From Candidatus Poseidoniales archaeon (GTDB taxonomy: Archaea > Thermoplasmatota > Poseidoniia > Poseidoniales > Poseidoniaceae): a stretch of 16,685 bases of DNA. The first letter of the stretch is position 1, and every line of letters begins with the position of its first letter. This document shows positions 15,301 to 16,685 of this stretch, in pieces. The stretch lies in contig QXYA01000076.1 of the NCBI GenBank assembly GCA_009887135.1, positions 1 through 16,685 on the forward strand. Reading direction: 5' to 3'. The notes below the pieces were generated by a model, which ran no database searches, had not been told where the DNA came from, and was given only the letters and a program-made list of their open reading frames with translations. The position numbers and the translations under genes are program-made.

Positions 15301-16685
15301 TAGGATCGAGTGACCAATTATTGCCACCGTTGAAAGAATTACCAATCCATCTACGATGTTCAATCTCCCAGCCGTCGGGCATACCATCGCCATCTGTATC
15401 CATGACAGTTGGATCTGTCCCTACATCGAGAGCATTTGATGATGTATAGAGTGTACGTGCTTGTTCACCAAGTGTTTCATCACAGAGGTACATCAATTGA
15501 GGATTGTAGTAGCAGTCGAAATTTGTCTCTTCAAGGAAATATCCGAAATATTCAGAACCGTCCAAAAGGCCGTCCAAATCAGAATCGCTTTGATTTGGAA
15601 GTGTTGAGTTATAGCCTTCATCAGAACGTGCAATGTAACGGTATTCTTCTAGATTATTCCATAATCTGTCAAGTGATCCATCTTGATTCAAATCAAGACC
15701 GTCAACATCTCCGTCCAACAACGCATCCCATGGATCTGTTGGGTCAAGCCCGTAGGCGATTTCCCAACCATCAGGCATCCCATCACTGTCAGAATCATTC
15801 GCCCCAGGATCAATTAATTCGAGATTGGCAAAACGTCCAGGAGCTGCACCTGCAAGAACGTATGTCTCACCGTTCTTTTCGAGAGTGGCAAGTGAGGTAA
15901 GTTCGCCAGGTAGTTGAGATTGCGTCTGCAGGCCATACACATCGAGATGATTTCCTGCAAGGACCCACAATCCAGCAGATGATCCAACAATTATTTCATC
16001 GCCAGTTGGTAAGATCGAATGAATATTATTGGTTTTGGCAAGTTCATCAGCATCACCTCCAGGATGTTCAAGCAATCCACCATATGTCATGTCGTTAATT
16101 TCTAAATTCAAGCGATGAAGCCCAGATGGAGTACCAATCCAGAGAACTGTTGGATTGTCTTCATTTGGCCCATCAAGATACAGCGCTTGAACTTCAGCAG
16201 GGTTACCGCTTGCTCCAAGATTCAAGGTTCGCAAATCATCGATGCGATTAGAAATGAGAGATGGATTAGGGTCGAAAAAGAAGCGCCAAGAAGGTGTAGC
16301 ATCGTCTCTACCAGTGGCGGATTCCAGCGTCATGAGACCACGTTCAGTTCCAACGTAGAGGACGAGCCCTCCTCCAGGAACACTTCCGTGAGTGAGTTCA
16401 GTAACTGTCACTTGAGATTCAGATAGTGTGGCTTTAAGATTCAGACCTAATTCAAAGGTTTGGGAAATGAGACCACCGGTGGTCACCTCGAATACCGCTC
16501 CATCACCATTAGAACCAAGAGCGATAATCTGTTGCGACGATCCATCGATAGCGAGTTGTGTTAATGCAAAGAGCGCTATTGCTTCGCTGGAAGACCACGA
16601 GTCGATTGGTTCCAAGAATCCATCCACTTGAATAGCGGCAACATGCATTCCATGCGAGGTAGCTATTGCAACTGAATGAGGGCCA
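12308..16685 (-). CDS. Very large extracellular protein: beta-propeller followed by an EF-hand-like calcium-loop ladder (5' end outside window)
   Basis: The frame is open to the window edge, 12 codons beyond the first visible Met (16648), so the start is not seen; over 1450 residues are present. The first 280 or so carry propeller-like blades of the Reg_prop kind (YVGTERGLMTLES, LWIGTPSGLHRLN, IIVGSSAGLWVLAG). The rest is a ladder of acidic 12-residue loops with the EF-hand pattern D-x-D-x-D-G-x5-E, such as DTDGDGMPDGWE. Ten are of the first type, usually after a D/N-P-x-x turn, and several are followed by W-x-LNP and a second loop (for example DADDDGMTNWEE). Loops in relatives bind calcium and stiffen extracellular stalks. 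Long unique inserts, some helical and some with cysteines, separate modules. The C-terminus ends RYDSRQTT with no anchor or sorting signal, so it may be held by a partner, plausibly the anchored giant protein encoded 48 bases downstream. No enzyme motif is visible. Confidence 0.88.
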   Translation of the reverse strand, partial: GPHSVAIATSHGMHVAAIQVDGFLEPIDSWSSSEAIALFALTQLAIDGSSQQIIALGSNGDGAVFEVTTGGLISQTFELGLNLKATLSESQVTVTELTHGSVPGGGLVLYVGTERGLMTLESATGRDDATPSWRFFFDPNPSLISNRIDDLRTLNLGASGNPAEVQALYLDGPNEDNPTVLWIGTPSGLHRLNLEINDMTYGGLLEHPGGDADELAKTNNIHSILPTGDEIIVGSSAGLWVLAGNHLDVYGLQTQSQLPGELTSLATLEKNGETYVLAGAAPGRFANLELIDPGANDSDSDGMPDGWEIAYGLDPTDPWDALLDGDVDGLDLNQDGSLDRLWNNLEEYRYIARSDEGYNSTLPNQSDSDLDGLLDGSEYFGYFLEETNFDCYYNPQLMYLCDETLGEQARTLYTSSNALDVGTDPTVMDTDGDGMPDGWEIEHRRWIGNSFNGGNNWSLDPTRAEDAGWDADQDGLANLCEYEWSLVRLAGLAGDLFEEYGESPESAATWSIPDPNLFDSDGDTLPDGWEADGQCTWSPLRIGVNPMNGSDAFENPDGDGYDVNKNGVLEPSEMFVNYLEYHVSTDLFLNNQTLSGMELPSGFHTDLFDNISDFGLPESTFAERASGAILATQISLEKGSCNPFKADSDADGMPDGWEIWFARWNILDDDWTLNPLQPSDRWLDADDDGMTNWEEYNLIDSSLSETNANRSSPQWFVTTLGSAYAFQQWPSASTTQSFGAFITEEQYNLTGPTGDPNNVDTDGDGIIDGLELLFTAWNLSAQTWTLNPVVSGDGTFDSDNDGLVDLQEFALATSNPENGISAPADAPLMHVDGDVQQPTKKAQRVFQMLISKDSRGKRLLDDFNAWQSGEPPNVFISLLLGMTDPTNPDTDDDGMYDGFEYWFTSWDLNENRWGLNPLIETDVNLDSDGDSYDCNRDGTIDLDERFSNLREWESRTWGKYLNRSSVPASVGIVDFGEDAMNAYVEEEGLSLLQARQSLIDDFKAKGPESVSRMNTINTYNENNFNRTLVGVADPTHPDSDSDGIPDGWEYCYALYGMDNPSTANHWAANPLNPWDVNYDGDSDGWYGRTAFDIPAVQGDWDARTFTPSSQVIQPGIGSLPFTNWMEWDNETRPDLNDSDKDSEAYVTIMNNGQVTEHYKDFNLTDGREVFKYGTNPSDNDTDGDMIPDWYEYAKAWNESNDNYSSYLKIQVVWIDPATGGACDTSTNSCLPLSLNAGTLQRPDLDFAWFTMDPRDAIDANYDPDQDGNWDCSGAGCVYEPYTNFQEYFAITTESLSSPNAVRLSGLTFEGQVVQEGWQLRSLLLGVGQWDEGIRNYLKMDKTQSNDFRFAYLVEDNDVEFLVQDATNHVIHCAGNLTDSWEIYYTGAPNTAPVRSVGEHEFGWYLLDYNNDHVAEGTDPTNWDTDGDWMVDWFEVNDDEQDGSRGESSPIRYDSRQTT
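12383..15800 (-). repeat. Coding repeat: ladder of EF-hand-like calcium loops
   Basis: Within the partial giant gene, copies of a loop reading D-[ST]-D-x-D-G-[MLI]-x-D-G-[WFL]-E are encoded near 15780, 15577, 15385, 15117, 14730, 14391, 14004, 13557, 13132 and 12402. Secondary loops of the type D-x-D-x-D-G-x-x-x-x-x-E lie near 15260, 14625 and 14281, with longer variants near 14995 and 13883. Spacing grows from about 190 bases at the N-terminal side to over 700 at the C-terminal side. The last two primary loops have lost the glycine at loop position 6 (DTDGDMIPDWYE, DTDGDWMVDWFE). Confidence 0.85.

Noticed and set aside
12383..15800. Possible CRISPR-like or tandem DNA repeat from recurring ccatc/gtatc words
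   Set aside because: The words are codons for D-x-D-x-D-G loops. Spacing is irregular (about 190 to over 700 bases), copies differ at the DNA level, and the frame stays open throughout.
15409..15900. 163-codon open frame on the plus strand
   Set aside because: It is wholly antisense to the calcium-ladder gene. Its product is rich in His, Arg and Gln, which is what the reverse complement of Asp/Gly-rich repeat codons produces. There is no domain or plausible start context.

Overview
The window most likely comes from an uncultured marine archaeon of the Thermoplasmatota, in the style of Marine Group II/III (Poseidoniales-like). Three things point there. One gene (3720-4232) matches the archaeal UPF0201 RNA-binding family. 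Very large secreted proteins carry calcium-loop repeats, proline-rich tails and single C-terminal membrane anchors. A bacterial-type DnaJ sits among archaeal genes. The lineage is an inference; no rRNA or other taxonomic marker is present. The window is gene-dense: every gap between genes is under 150 bases, and I see no tRNA, rRNA, IS element or CRISPR.

Layout, left to right. (1) 3-293, plus strand: the 3' end of a membrane-anchored surface protein with calcium-binding loops. (2) 441-3642, minus strand: a likely three-gene run, transcribed from right to left, of an ExoA-like glycosyltransferase, a membrane protein with a C-terminal zinc ribbon, and DnaJ, which begins with TTG. (3) 3720-4232, plus strand: a UPF0201 RNA-binding protein. 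It converges on, and overlaps by 7 bases, a minus-strand gene (4226-5212) that fuses a pyroglutamyl-peptidase-like domain to a Nudix hydrolase domain. (4) 5292-5606, plus strand: a small two-helix membrane protein whose stop codon overlaps the convergent metalloprotease gene in a TTAA palindrome. (5) 5603 to beyond 16685, minus strand: four closely spaced genes filling two thirds of the window. In transcription order they are a protein of over 1450 residues with a beta-propeller and a ladder of EF-hand-like calcium loops (5' end outside the window), a 1791-residue surface protein with signal peptide and C-terminal anchor, a 146-residue predicted helical protein of unknown function, and a lipoprotein zinc metalloprotease.

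The four-gene cluster in (5) is the best candidate for an undescribed system: an extracellular calcium-loaded repeat protein, an anchored partner with a distinctive cytoplasmic tail, a small soluble partner and a surface protease. Spacing is 48, 9 and 24 bases, and a ribosome-binding site overlaps the stop codon of the giant gene, which favours co-expression. That the products work together is an inference from this arrangement.
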